NCBI RefSeq assembly: GCF_024494385.1
Contig: NZ_JAEVLT010000002.1
Coordinates: 186,001-250,000, forward strand
Direction: 5' to 3'
From: Bacillus sp. EB600
GTDB taxonomy: Bacteria; Bacillota; Bacilli; Bacillales; Cytobacillaceae
Length of the DNA: 64,000 bases
In this document: positions 29,051-38,225 of the stretch, one piece after another
Layout: each line of letters starts with the position of its first letter
How positions within the stretch are numbered: position 1 is the first letter of the stretch
The notes under the pieces: model-generated
What the model was told of the DNA's origin: nothing
Seen by the model: only the letters and a program-made list of their open reading frames with translations
Databases searched by the model: none
Position numbers and translations under genes: made by a program

Positions 29051-29069
29051 TAAGCGGTCAGACCACTTA
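29051..29069. promoter_or_regulatory. FadR/GntR-type operator upstream of accD
   Basis: TAAGcGGTC-A-GACCaCTTA is a 19-bp palindrome with one mismatched pair and matches the GntR/FadR-subfamily operator form (TnGTnnnACnA type). It lies after the upstream terminator and about 120 nt before the accD start. The core GGTCAGACC recurs in front of the malic enzyme gene (30774-30786). Confidence 0.7.
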
Positions 29070-29075
29070 GAAAAT

Positions 29076-29104
29076 GAAAAATGCCCAGTTCAGTTGGGCT
29101 TAAA
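29076..29104 (-). terminator. Terminator between gntR remnant and accD
   Basis: AAGCCCAACTGAACTGGGCATTTTT on the minus strand. It would end the dnaE/malic enzyme/gntR transcript before accDA. Confidence 0.75.
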
Positions 29105-29159
29105 TGCTTGTCTTATCCACTATAAGGTAAGTAAGCTTCAAAAACTGTCAGTCCATGTC

Positions 29160-29466
29160 AATTGAAAGTCGACAATTTTCTGAGTTCCCGGTAAGCAGAA
29201 AGAGTTTTCTCCTCGTCAGTTCGTTCCAATCCCTTAAGTAGATTTTCATATTCGTGTTTGTTAGGCTTTGTTTATTCCATATATTGTTCTTGGCAATAAT
29301 CCTTTATTATAACCTATATTCTTCGACGAACGGAAGAGCGCCCGACATTCAGGCGCTCAGTGAATTCTCGTTCTGAAGGAGTTTTATCTCCCAACTCTAA
29401 GCCACCAGCAGTGATCATTTCTCTTAGCTGCTTAACAATCTCACTATATACTTTTGAACCTATCAC
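29160..29466 (-). pseudogene. Broken FadR-subfamily GntR regulator
   Basis: Starting at a GTG (29466), the minus strand reads an intact winged-helix N-terminus: GSKVYSEIVKQLREMI, LGDKTPSEREF and ERLNVGRSSVR. It meets a stop after about 50 codons, at the point where GntR proteins continue '-EALRALE'. Further down, another frame reads KHEYENLLKGLERTDEEKT, possibly the last helix of an FCD ligand-binding domain. Most of the effector domain is missing. It lies directly after the malic enzyme gene, before the accD operator. GntR identity is clear; the C-terminal assignment is weak. Confidence 0.8.
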
Positions 29467-29474
29467 TTACTGAA

Positions 29475-30713
29475 TTACTCACTTTTATCAATGATGGCGA
29501 GCCTTTGTGTCTTTTCTTTTATTTCTTCTGGGTCCACCTTCAAACGTGCTACACCTGTTTCCATTGCTGCTTTGGCGACCGCTGCGGCAACAGCCGGAGC
29601 AACACGGGGGTCAAATGGCCCCGGAATGACGTAATCTGCATTTAGTTCATCTTCTTGAATTAACCCTGCAATCGCTTCGACTGCTGCTACTTTCATTTTT
29701 TCATTTATATGTGTAGCCCGGACATCGAGAGCTCCTCGAAAGATTCCTGGAAACGCAAGAACATTGTTCACCTGGTTAGGAAAATCAGAGCGTCCGGTTC
29801 CAACCACCATTGCACCTGCTTCTTTAGCTAAGTCCGGCATGATTTCCGGATTAGGATTAGCCATTGCAAAAATGATCGAATTAGAGTTCATTGTTGTAAC
29901 CATTTCTTTTGTCAAGGAACCTTCAGCAGAAACACCTATAAAGACATCAGCCCCCTTAATAACATCCTCAAGAGTTCCTTTTATGTTGTCCCGGTTTGTA
30001 AATTTAGCCACTTCAGTCTTAACCGCGTTCATCCCTTTGGGTCTTCCCTCATAGATAGCACCTTTTGTATCACACATAATAATATCCCGTACGCCATAAC
30101 TGTATAAAAGTTTAATAATTGCAATTCCAGCTGCACCGGCACCGTTTGCGACGACTTTTATTTCGTTCATTTTTTTGCCGACTAGCTTTAAAGCATTTAC
30201 TAGACCTGCAACCGTTACAATTGCTGTTCCATGCTGATCATCATGAAAAACAGGAATATTCGCTTCTTTTTTTAAGCGCTCTTCTATCACGAAACAATTT
30301 GGCGCAGCTATATCTTCAAGATTTACTCCGCCGAAATTAGGTTCTAATAATTTGACTGTTTCAATAATCTTTTCAACGTCAGTTGTGTTTAAACAAATTG
30401 GAAAAGCATCAACACCTGCGAAGCTTTTAAATAGGACTGCCTTTCCTTCCATGACAGGAAGTGCTGCTTCCGGGCCAATATTACCAAGTCCAAGGACAGC
30501 TGTTCCGTCCGAAACGATGGCAACCATATTCCCCTTCATCGTGTAATCATAAACTTTTTCTGGGCTTTCATAAATATCTTTACACGGTTCTGCCACACCC
30601 GGTGAGTAAGCAAGGCTTAAATCCTTGGCATTTTTGACCTGTACTTTGGATTTTGTTTCTAATTTCCCCTTGTTTTCTCTGTGCATATGTAATGCTTCTT
30701 CGCGTAAGGTCAT
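29475..30713 (-). CDS. ytsJ: NAD(P)-dependent malic enzyme (YtsJ-like)
   Basis: It oxidatively decarboxylates malate to pyruvate. The 412-aa short-form enzyme has the Tyr region LSLAYSPGVAEPCKDI, catalytic Lys region GKAVLFKSFAGVDAFPI, metal ligands NLEDIAAPNCF and HDDQHGTAIV, and the dinucleotide site NGAGAAGIAI. Placement between dnaE and accDA matches B. subtilis ytsJ, the main NADPH-producing malic enzyme. AGGAGTGAGG precedes the ATG. A GTGGTCAGACCAC operator lies upstream. Confidence 0.94.
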   Translation of the reverse strand: MTLREEALHMHRENKGKLETKSKVQVKNAKDLSLAYSPGVAEPCKDIYESPEKVYDYTMKGNMVAIVSDGTAVLGLGNIGPEAALPVMEGKAVLFKSFAGVDAFPICLNTTDVEKIIETVKLLEPNFGGVNLEDIAAPNCFVIEERLKKEANIPVFHDDQHGTAIVTVAGLVNALKLVGKKMNEIKVVANGAGAAGIAIIKLLYSYGVRDIIMCDTKGAIYEGRPKGMNAVKTEVAKFTNRDNIKGTLEDVIKGADVFIGVSAEGSLTKEMVTTMNSNSIIFAMANPNPEIMPDLAKEAGAMVVGTGRSDFPNQVNNVLAFPGIFRGALDVRATHINEKMKVAAVEAIAGLIQEDELNADYVIPGPFDPRVAPAVAAAVAKAAMETGVARLKVDPEEIKEKTQRLAIIDKSE

Positions 30714-30773
30714 GTTTGCCTCACTCCTTAGAATTTTTTCAAGAAGTTGTTTAAATGATATAACCTATATATG

Positions 30774-30786
30774 GTGGTCAGACCAC
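30774..30786. promoter_or_regulatory. FadR/GntR-type operator upstream of malic enzyme
   Basis: GTGGTC-A-GACCAC, a perfect 13-bp palindrome with the same core as the accD site, about 60 nt before the malic enzyme start and 48 nt after the dnaE stop. It suggests joint control of malate use and malonyl-CoA synthesis. Confidence 0.7.
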
Positions 30787-30833
30787 ACTAATCACATCTT
30801 CCACTATATCACATAATAAAGAGTTGTAAAGGT

Positions 30834-33800
30834 CTAATCTCTTAGGATGACATTACTAGAACCAAGGAGGAATTTTAATTGGCCCATTAATTCTGTACTC
30901 GGAGCAACACTGCTATCCTGGTCAAGTCGAACAGTCTTATTTGTACCTTCATAATGTAAAACAACACCTGTTTCACCCTTATACTTCTTTAGTAATAGAT
31001 TTAATTGCTGCAAGAAGGCCGACTCTTGTTTTTCCTTTTCTACTTTTAAATACAAAATGGCTTGCTTGATTTCGGTTGTTTTAAACCAAGTTTCGAACGC
31101 TGCTGCTTTTTGAATGTTGAATTGAAGTTTTCCCGAACGTTCCTCCGCTTTTCCTTCTATGACGATTAAGTTGCCTTGAACAATCAACTGGGGGCACTTT
31201 TTATACGTTTCTGGAAAGATAACTGCTTCTAACTCTCCACTTTCATCACTTACAGATAGAAAAGCCATTGCTTCGCCTTTTTTTGTGCGGATTTTTTTTA
31301 CGGATGTGATATAAACCCCGACTGCTCCTCTGGCATTTCCAACCGTAAAATCACTTAATTTCTTTGCCCTTCGTTGTTTGAGTTCCTTTTCATAGGTTGA
31401 AACAGGATGGTCTGAAAGATAAATTCCTAAGACTCCTTTTTCAAGAAACAGCTTATCCTCGGGCCTGATTGCATCAACCTGAACATATTTTGGCTTTGGA
31501 AAAAATTCTTCTTCAGCAAATAAATCGAATTGAACAGAATCGCTTGGCTTTACTAATTGAGCATGTTCAATGGCTACATCCAAGCTGGCTAAGAGTACAG
31601 CACGGTCTTCTCCAAATTCATCGAAACTTCCGGAATGAACAAGAGCTTCAAGTGATTTCCTATTTACTGCCTTAGAGGTCACTCTAACACAAAAATCAAA
31701 TAGATCAGCGAATCGTTTTACCTTCCTTGCCCGAAAAATCTCCTTTAGCGCCAAAGCCCCAACCCCTCGAATAGCTGCGAGGCTGTAACGGATGCTCTCT
31801 TTCTCAACCAGGAACGAAAACCCACTGTGATTAATAGAGGGAGGGAGGATCTTAATCCCCATTTGTTTTGATTCTTGAATATATTGAGCAATTTTGGATT
31901 CATTACCGATCACTGATGACAAAAGCCCTGCCATAAAATACACGGGATAGTTCACCTTAAGGTAGGCAAGCTGATAAGCAATCATACTGTAAGCAACAGC
32001 GTGACTGCGATTAAATCCATAATTAGCAAAGCGGACAATTAAATCGTATATAGTATTTGCCAGTGGTGCATCATAGCCTTTATTTAATGCTCCCTGAACA
32101 AAATGGTCTCTTTCCATATCAAGTACTTCTTTTTTCTTTTTTGAAACAGCGCGTCGTAACAAATCAGCTTCCCCAAGTGAAAATCCAGCCATTTGAGAGG
32201 CGATCTGCATAATTTGTTCCTGGTAAACAATAACACCGTAGGTATTTTCCAAAATCATCTTCAAATCTGGATGTGGATAGATAACAGGTTGACGCCCGTG
32301 TTTGCGGTCGATAAAAAGAGGAATATTTTCCATTGGACCTGGACGGTAAAGGGCATTAACAGCCACAATATCTTCAAAGCATGTTGGCTTAAGCCTCATT
32401 AAAACTTTTTTCATCCCTTCTGATTCAAGTTGAAAGATACCTGTCGTCTCACCTTTTGACAGCACTTCATATACAGCTTGGTCATTCAGAGGTATCGAGT
32501 TTAGTTTTAGTTTCTCCCGGGTATTACGGTAAATGGAGTTTAAAATCGTATCGATTAGTGTGAGATTTCTTAGCCCAAGAAAGTCCATTTTTAATAAGCC
32601 CAGTTCCTCAAGGTACTCCATTGAATATTGAGTCAAATATACATTATTATGTCCTGCTTGAATCGGAATAAGCTCGACAAGCGGCTTTTCACTGAACACC
32701 ACTCCAGCAGCGTGTGTAGATGTATGACGTGGCAGCCCTTCAAGCTTTAGGGCTGTGTTAAATAGACGCTGATTAATTGCATTTTCTGCGACATAGGCTT
32801 GAAGCTGACTGGATTCTTTATAAGCAGCTGAAAGATTTATACCCAACCGGGAGGGAACCAGCCTGGATAATTGCTCAAGCTCTTTTGTATTAAGCCCAAA
32901 TACTCTTCCCACATCCCTTAAAGCAGCTTTTGCCGCCATTGTCCCAAATGTTACAATTTGAGCAACATGCAGCTCTCCATATTTACTTGCAACATATTTA
33001 ATGACCTCATCGCGGCGGGTATCCGGAAAATCAGTGTCAATATCAGGCATGGTCACGCGTTCCGGATTTAAAAAGCGCTCAAATAATAGCTGGTGTTCAA
33101 TAGGGTCAACATCAGTAATGTTCAACACATAAGCAACTAAAGAGCCTGCTGCAGATCCTCTGCCAGGTCCTATTAAAATTCCCTGCTCCCGCGCATACTT
33201 TATAAAATCCCAGACAATTAGAAAATAATCACTAAACTTCATCTTCTTGATAACATCAAGTTCATAATGAAGACGTTCATAATAAACGTTTGTCGGACTA
33301 GTAAAGCGTCTGTTTAGACCCTCCATGCATAGGTCCTCTAAAAATTGATCTGCCGGTTTGCCATTTTCAACTGGATATTTAGGCAAATAGGTTTTATTCA
33401 ATTCAATATTCACCTGGCAGCGATTTCCGATTCTGACTGTATTCTCTAATGCCTCTGGAAAATCAGCGAGGCATTCGGTCATTTCAGCAGCAGATTTTAA
33501 ATAGTATTGGTCACTACCAAGTTTCTCTCTATGTTCGTCTTGTAATTTATCTCCATTTTTTATTGCCAATAAACATTCATGAGCGAACATATCCTCTTTT
33601 TCCAAAAAATAGACATGATTTGTTGCTGCAAACGGAATATTCATTTCCTTAGCTAACAATATCAATTTATCGCGAACCATTTCCTCTTGGTCTAAGCCAT
33701 GGTTTTGTATCGACAGAAAGAAATTTTCTTTCCCAAAGATTCCGGTAAACTTTTGTATAAGCTCCTTTGCTATTTGGTCTTTACCAGCAAGCAAATTTTG

Positions 33801-34199
33801 CTCTATTTCCCCTTCTTGCCCGGGAGTAAGCGCAATGAGTCCTTGCGAATAATGCTTAATCCACTTAACCGGTATACATTTTTCTGCCCTTGTTTGAACA
33901 GCACTTGAAATTTTCAAAAGATTTTTAAAACCCATGTCATCTTCGGCAAGAAGTACAAGCGGGTACGAAACTGCTTCAGTATTTTCACTTTGAACGTCAA
34001 CAGTTAAACCCAAGATCGGCTTTATTTGATTTTTTTTGCATAATTTATAAAACTCAACTGTCCCGTACATCACATTTCTATCGGTCAGAGCCAGTGTATC
34101 GAAGCCTTTGCTCTTCGCTTTTTCGATTAAACCACTTAATGAAATGGTACTTGTTAATAGACTGTAGGCGCTATACAGCTGCAGGTGAATAAAAGACAT
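30834..34199 (-). CDS. dnaE: DNA polymerase III alpha subunit DnaE
   Basis: In Bacillus DnaE extends RNA primers on the lagging strand before hand-off to PolC. The 1121-aa protein has an N-terminal PHP domain (1-270), palm with GPGRGSAAGSLVAYVL and PDIDTDFPDTRRDEV (catalytic Asp residues), a region NYGFNRSHAVAYSM and an OB fold near the C-terminus (IRTKKGEAMAFLSVSDESGE). The ORF opens at 34235, but ATG 34199 (MSFIHLQLYSAYS) has AAGGGTG eight nt upstream and fits the family start. Confidence 0.97.
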   Translation of the reverse strand: MSFIHLQLYSAYSLLTSTISLSGLIEKAKSKGFDTLALTDRNVMYGTVEFYKLCKKNQIKPILGLTVDVQSENTEAVSYPLVLLAEDDMGFKNLLKISSAVQTRAEKCIPVKWIKHYSQGLIALTPGQEGEIEQNLLAGKDQIAKELIQKFTGIFGKENFFLSIQNHGLDQEEMVRDKLILLAKEMNIPFAATNHVYFLEKEDMFAHECLLAIKNGDKLQDEHREKLGSDQYYLKSAAEMTECLADFPEALENTVRIGNRCQVNIELNKTYLPKYPVENGKPADQFLEDLCMEGLNRRFTSPTNVYYERLHYELDVIKKMKFSDYFLIVWDFIKYAREQGILIGPGRGSAAGSLVAYVLNITDVDPIEHQLLFERFLNPERVTMPDIDTDFPDTRRDEVIKYVASKYGELHVAQIVTFGTMAAKAALRDVGRVFGLNTKELEQLSRLVPSRLGINLSAAYKESSQLQAYVAENAINQRLFNTALKLEGLPRHTSTHAAGVVFSEKPLVELIPIQAGHNNVYLTQYSMEYLEELGLLKMDFLGLRNLTLIDTILNSIYRNTREKLKLNSIPLNDQAVYEVLSKGETTGIFQLESEGMKKVLMRLKPTCFEDIVAVNALYRPGPMENIPLFIDRKHGRQPVIYPHPDLKMILENTYGVIVYQEQIMQIASQMAGFSLGEADLLRRAVSKKKKEVLDMERDHFVQGALNKGYDAPLANTIYDLIVRFANYGFNRSHAVAYSMIAYQLAYLKVNYPVYFMAGLLSSVIGNESKIAQYIQESKQMGIKILPPSINHSGFSFLVEKESIRYSLAAIRGVGALALKEIFRARKVKRFADLFDFCVRVTSKAVNRKSLEALVHSGSFDEFGEDRAVLLASLDVAIEHAQLVKPSDSVQFDLFAEEEFFPKPKYVQVDAIRPEDKLFLEKGVLGIYLSDHPVSTYEKELKQRRAKKLSDFTVGNARGAVGVYITSVKKIRTKKGEAMAFLSVSDESGELEAVIFPETYKKCPQLIVQGNLIVIEGKAEERSGKLQFNIQKAAAFETWFKTTEIKQAILYLKVEKEKQESAFLQQLNLLLKKYKGETGVVLHYEGTNKTVRLDQDSSVAPSTELMGQLKFLLGSSNVILRD

Positions 34200-34237
34200 T
34201 GGTTTCACACCCTTAAAAGCATTTCTTTCTTTCATTG

Positions 34238-34325
34238 TCTAGCTCCGGCACACAGGAGTCCCAGTGCTGACGTACCCGCTAGGAAGGCGGCGCTTTTAGT
34301 CGGCCAGCTCCCAACGAACGCTTTC
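34238..34325. repeat. Dispersed repeat copy 5 (module X)
   Basis: It carries TGTCTAGCTCCGGCACACAG, GCTAGGAAGGCGGCGCTTTT and AGTCGGCCAGCTCCCA, like copies 1 and 2. Unlike the others it lies upstream of a gene (between divergent dnaE and ytrH) rather than past a stop codon. Confidence 0.8.
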
Positions 34326-34397
34326 GCTCTTCTTTATTATAGTGCTTCATTCGAAAAAAAGAAAATATGTTCTCATTTTTTTGCAACATAATCTAAA

Positions 34398-34425
34398 ACA
34401 TATTCGCCTGAATATGTCATATGAT
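34398..34425 (+). promoter_or_regulatory. Candidate SigE promoter of ytrHI with palindrome
   Basis: ACATATT (34398-34404), a 13-nt spacer and CATATGAT (34418-34425) resemble the SigE elements KMATATT and CATACAHT. The -35 and spacer together form a perfect palindrome, ACATATTC-4nt-GAATATGT (34398-34417). Confidence 0.55.
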
Positions 34426-34463
34426 GGTAATAGGCTTTGAATGAATGTAAGGTGGTTAGAAGT

Positions 34464-34802
34464 ATGAAGGAAATAGGTTTTTTTCCAGCGTTTATTGAAA
34501 GTTATTTTATTGCCTTAGGTGTTTTACTCGGAGGGTCACTTATTGGGGGTCTTGCCTCTTTTTTAACTGGACAACCACTGTTAACAGCCGTATACCGCTT
34601 GTCTACACTCCTGCGAATTTGGGCAATCGTTGCAGCAATCGGCGGAACATTTGATGCAGTCTATAGCTTTGAAAAAGGCCTTTTCGATGGAGCAACCAAA
34701 GATCTTGTGAAGCAATTGTTTTTAATTCTTTCCGCATTAGGTGGAGCCCAGACTGGTGCCCTAATTATCAATTGGCTTACGCAGGAGTATCTTTCATCAT
34801 GA
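34464..34802 (+). CDS. ytrH: Sporulation membrane protein YtrH
   Basis: YtrH is a mother-cell sporulation membrane protein of unknown biochemical function. The 112 residues hold about three hydrophobic segments (FIESYFIALGVLLGGSLIGGLA; IWAIVAAIGGTFDA; LFLILSALGGAQTGALII). The ORF begins at 34437, but ATG 34464 has AAGGTGG ten nt upstream. It overlaps ytrI by ATGA coupling. A SigE-like promoter is visible. Confidence 0.9.
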   Translation: MKEIGFFPAFIESYFIALGVLLGGSLIGGLASFLTGQPLLTAVYRLSTLLRIWAIVAAIGGTFDAVYSFEKGLFDGATKDLVKQLFLILSALGGAQTGALIINWLTQEYLSS

Positions 34803-35302
34803 GAATCCCTCCATTGTATAGAAAACCTTCTTGGCAGCGTTTTTTTGCGGGAGCGGCGATTGGAGGAGCAATCAGCTGGTGTATTTTTTTATTTATTTTT
34901 GGTACTTGGCAGGAGAAGCATACGATGCTTATTCGCGAGCAAAAAGAAACCATTGCTGACTTGAAAAATGATATAAAAATTTGGCAGGAAGAATATAAGG
35001 CCATGAACAAGCGAAACATTGAGCAACTTACCGTTCAAACAATAAGTGTTAAAATAACCAATTGGGAAAAATATAATCTGGATTCATTTAGTATCTTTCA
35101 AGTAGAGGACTCAGTAAAAGAGGACATTGGCATGATGACTGCAAAAGATCTTGAGACAGTCTATAAAGGCAAGGATTTAATAAAGAAAATAATCGAAAAT
35201 AAAATCGTTAAACTAAACGGGAAGAGCTATAAACTTGAAGTAAAAGAAATGATCATCTATACGACTCTTTCGATCCAATTGGAGATTCATTTTGAAAAAT
35301 AG
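34799..35302 (+). CDS. ytrI: Sporulation protein YtrI
   Basis: YtrI works with YtrH in sporulation; its mechanism is unknown. The 167-residue protein starts MRIPPLYRKPSWQRF, has one membrane segment (about 18-37, GAAIGGAISWCIFLFIFG), then a coiled-coil-like stretch (MLIREQKETIADLKNDIKIW) and a beta-rich C-terminal domain. Its ATG overlaps the ytrH stop as ATGA, so translation is coupled. The nrnA terminator overlaps its end. Confidence 0.9.
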   Translation: MRIPPLYRKPSWQRFFAGAAIGGAISWCIFLFIFGTWQEKHTMLIREQKETIADLKNDIKIWQEEYKAMNKRNIEQLTVQTISVKITNWEKYNLDSFSIFQVEDSVKEDIGMMTAKDLETVYKGKDLIKKIIENKIVKLNGKSYKLEVKEMIIYTTLSIQLEIHFEK

Positions 35303-35329
35303 AAGAATCGGTTCAACCGATTCTTCTAC
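35295..35329 (-). terminator. Terminator of nrnA overlapping ytrI end
   Basis: TAGAAGAATCGG-TTGAA-CCGATTCTTCTA then TTTTTC on the minus strand. The T run lies inside the last codons of ytrI. Confidence 0.8.
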
Positions 35330-35340
35330 GTGTTAACTTA

Positions 35341-36282
35341 TTAGATTTCATCCTTACATACTTTTTCAAGTTCTTTGACGACTTTTTCTACTTCATCCCA
35401 AGAATAAATGGTTGCGCCGGAAGCAAGTGGATGACCGCCGCCATTAAACATTCTAGCCACTTCATTTATAACTGGACCTTTTGAACGTAAGCGCACCCGG
35501 ATTTGTTTATCTTCCTCAATAAAGAAGACCCAAGCTTTCATTCCGGCCACATCCCCTAAGGACCCCACCAGTGACGATGCTTCAGAAGCAGTGGCATCAT
35601 ATTCTGATAGCAGCTTCTTCGGAAGAACCATCGATGCAACACCATGCTGATGGATTTCAAAATTTTGCAGAACGTAACCATTTAGCTTTACAAGATTCAG
35701 CTTTTGCTCGTACATCTTGTCATAAACTTCCGTTCGTGAAAATTGATAATGAATCAATTCTCCTGCATAAGCAAACGTCTTTTCCGTTGTACTTGGAAAC
35801 AGAAATCTTCCAGTATCCCCGACAATGCCAGCATATAAAAGCCGTGCTGCCGCATCATTCATTTTTAGTCCTTTTTCTTTACCAAATAAATAAAACTCAT
35901 AGATCATTTCGCTGACTGAGCTTGCATCGGTATCCACCCAAAGTAGGTCTCCATAGGGATCTTCATTTGGATGATGGTCGATTTTGATTAATTTATCACC
36001 CATTTTATAACGGTCGTCGCTGATTCTATCCTGATTGGCTGTATCACAAACGATGACAAGTGCCCCTTTGTATACCTCATCAGCAATCTGATCAACTCTC
36101 CGTAAAAAATACAAGGACGGATCTTCTTGGCCAACAGCATAGACCTTCTTTTCAGGAAATGATTCTTTCAATACCTCAACTAATCCGCATTGTGAGCCAT
36201 ATGCATCAGGATCTGGCCGGATATGACGATGAACAATGATTGTTTCATATGCTTTTATAGCATCTAATATTTTTTCTTTCAT
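35341..36282 (-). CDS. nrnA: DHH-family oligoribonuclease/pAp phosphatase NrnA
   Basis: NrnA degrades 2-5 nt RNAs and dephosphorylates 3'-phosphoadenosine 5'-phosphate. The DHH core has HRHIRPDPDAYGS, VIVCDTANQDR and IDHHPNEDPYGD. The C-terminal DHHA1 domain has FNGGGHPLASGA. The 313-residue length is as for B. subtilis YtqI/NrnA. It is convergent with ytrI and divergent from ytpI, the same order as in B. subtilis. Confidence 0.95.
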   Translation of the reverse strand: MKEKILDAIKAYETIIVHRHIRPDPDAYGSQCGLVEVLKESFPEKKVYAVGQEDPSLYFLRRVDQIADEVYKGALVIVCDTANQDRISDDRYKMGDKLIKIDHHPNEDPYGDLLWVDTDASSVSEMIYEFYLFGKEKGLKMNDAAARLLYAGIVGDTGRFLFPSTTEKTFAYAGELIHYQFSRTEVYDKMYEQKLNLVKLNGYVLQNFEIHQHGVASMVLPKKLLSEYDATASEASSLVGSLGDVAGMKAWVFFIEEDKQIRVRLRSKGPVINEVARMFNGGGHPLASGATIYSWDEVEKVVKELEKVCKDEI

Positions 36283-36372
36283 GTTGAACTCCCTTCCATT
36301 AAGCTTGTTCTAGCATTTTACATTCAATAAAGTTAAAATAAAAGAGATTTCTGAAACTTGGAGGAACCTAAA

Positions 36373-36675
36373 ATGCCAGTACTTGTAGTTTTGATCGTAA
36401 TTTTCTTTACTTTTTATTTATTTTATAAAATAAAATACGTGCGCAGCAATCGTCCTGCTGAAAAGAAATGGCTATCATCGAAATCTAGGATTGCCCTTGG
36501 TCTTTTCGTCTGTCTGTTTGGGATTAACCAATTATTTCTTTACCATACCATGATCACCTATATTGTTGCAGCTATTTTTATCCTCATGGGAGGTTTAAGC
36601 GCCCTATCGGGAGTAAAGGCATATAAATATTACTTGCCATATGCAGAAAAGGAAGCAGAACATATAGAAGAATAA
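36373..36675 (+). CDS. ytpI: YtpI-like small membrane protein
   Basis: Function unknown. The 100-aa protein has three hydrophobic segments: MPVLVVLIVIFFTFYLFYKI, ALGLFVCLFGINQLFL and MITYIVAAIFILMGGLSAL, and an acidic tail. The ORF begins with TTG at 36358, which is part of the ribosome site. ATG 36373 follows TTGGAGGAACC. The name rests on its place between nrnA and ytoI. Confidence 0.85.
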   Translation: MPVLVVLIVIFFTFYLFYKIKYVRSNRPAEKKWLSSKSRIALGLFVCLFGINQLFLYHTMITYIVAAIFILMGGLSALSGVKAYKYYLPYAEKEAEHIEE

Positions 36676-36676
36676 C

Positions 36677-36720
36677 AAAAAAACAGCCGCTTCTCCATTA
36701 AGTTAGGAAGCGGCCTTTTG
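36677..36720. terminator. Bidirectional terminator between ytpI and ytoI
   Basis: GCCGCTTC...GAAGCGGC stem with T run on the plus strand (CTTTTGT) and a longer one on the minus strand (TTTTTTTG). Confidence 0.82.
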
Positions 36721-36757
36721 TAAAAGATTTAAGAAAGTAATCAGTCTTGACTTTGAG

Positions 36758-36778
36758 AATTGTCCAGCTCTGCGCTTA
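36758..36778. repeat. Dispersed repeat remnant copy 6
   Basis: TTGTCCAGCTCTGCGCTTAG resembles the outer end of the family (TGTCTAGCTCCAGCGCCCAG). It abuts the ytoI stop. Short, so only moderately sure. Confidence 0.5.
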
Positions 36779-38104
36779 GTGCCTATCAATCAATTGGCAC
36801 ATCATCATTGCTTTACCCACTAGAATTCCTTCGTTAAAAACCTCTACATCTACTTTTCCAAACTTACGTCCAACTTCCAATATTTTCGGATATATTTCTA
36901 AAACACTCTCCATTTGAACCGGTTTAAGAAAATAGATAGTCATATTTTCAACAACAAGATCACCTTTTTTATAGCCTCGTAAAACCCGGTTTGCTGCTTC
37001 TGCTACAAGTGTGGTAAATACCCCATATGAAATGGTTCCAATATGGTTGGTCATTTGCGGTGTAACCTCACAGGTGAATACATCGTCGCCTTTTGTTTTT
37101 CCCCGCATCAAAATCATTTGGTTGGTAACAATATCGTCAAGCGTTTCCCCAACCTGCGGCTGGCGCTGAATCATTTGCAGCGCCTTTAACACATCCTGCC
37201 TGCTGATAATTCCTTCAAGACGGTTCGAGTCATCTGCAACAGGAAGAAGTTCGATCCCTTCCCAAACCATCATATGTGCTGCCGAAGCAACACTCGTCTT
37301 GCCACTTACGGTCATCGGGTTTTTCGTCATTACTTTATCAATCGGCAAATCTGGGCTATGACCGACAATATCCTTTGCGGTTATCATCCCTTGAATCTTC
37401 ATATTTTGATCGACAACTGGATAACGGCTATGCATCGTTTCTTGATTAAATTCATGCCATTGTGATGTTCGATCAGTTGTTTGTAAATAACGTGTGTCAG
37501 CTAATGGTGTTAGGATATCCTCAACTAAAATGATCTCTTTTTTAATTAGTTGGTCATAAATAGCTCGGTTAATCATGGTTGCAACCGTAAACGTATCATA
37601 GCTGGTTGAAATAACTGGCATCTGAAGACTATCAGCTAACCTTTTCACATGTTCTTCTGCATCAAAGCCACCAGTGATTAAAACAGCTGCACCTGCTTTT
37701 AAGGCAAGTTCATGGGCATTTGTCCGGTTTCCAACAATCAAAAGATTCCCTGCTTCTGTATATCGCATCATTGCCTCAAGCTTCATTGCCCCAATGACAA
37801 ATTTATTGAGGGTTTTATGTAATCCGGCCCGGCCTCCTAAAACTTGTCCGTCCACGATGTTAACTATCTCGGCAAATGTAAGCTTTTCGATATTTTCTTT
37901 CTTTTTACGTTCAATTCGGATTGTCCCAACTCTTTCAATTGTGCTTACATATCCCTTGTTTTCCGCGTCTTTTATCGCCCGATAGGCAGTTCCTTCACTC
38001 ACGTTCATTGCCTTAGCGATTTGACGCACTGATATTTTTTCGCCGATTGGCAGTTCATCGATGTGTTGTAAAATTTGTTCATGCTTTGTAGCCAAGACCT
38101 TCAC
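36776..38104 (-). CDS. ytoI: HTH-DRTGG-CBS-hotdog regulator YtoI
   Basis: Putative sensor/regulator of unknown ligand. Domains in order: winged helix (1-65, ISVRQIAKAMNVSEGTAYRAI), DRTGG domain (about 75-185), a CBS pair (about 195-315, HSRYPVVDQNMKIQGMITAKD and ELLPVADDSNRLEGIISRQD) and a C-terminal hotdog thioesterase-like fold (about 335-440). CBS pairs usually bind adenosyl ligands. The hotdog suggests an acyl-CoA link. The 442-aa architecture matches Bacillus YtoI. Confidence 0.93.
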   Translation of the reverse strand: MKVLATKHEQILQHIDELPIGEKISVRQIAKAMNVSEGTAYRAIKDAENKGYVSTIERVGTIRIERKKKENIEKLTFAEIVNIVDGQVLGGRAGLHKTLNKFVIGAMKLEAMMRYTEAGNLLIVGNRTNAHELALKAGAAVLITGGFDAEEHVKRLADSLQMPVISTSYDTFTVATMINRAIYDQLIKKEIILVEDILTPLADTRYLQTTDRTSQWHEFNQETMHSRYPVVDQNMKIQGMITAKDIVGHSPDLPIDKVMTKNPMTVSGKTSVASAAHMMVWEGIELLPVADDSNRLEGIISRQDVLKALQMIQRQPQVGETLDDIVTNQMILMRGKTKGDDVFTCEVTPQMTNHIGTISYGVFTTLVAEAANRVLRGYKKGDLVVENMTIYFLKPVQMESVLEIYPKILEVGRKFGKVDVEVFNEGILVGKAMMMCQLIDRH

Positions 38105-38225
38105 CCTTTATAATTTAAATTCCCACTGCTCCTAGCATAAAACAGATAATCTTAATCTAATTATAAAGTTTAACAGGTCTTGATTCAATAAACGATCTTT
38201 AACAAATGTGGACGCTTTAAGCTAT

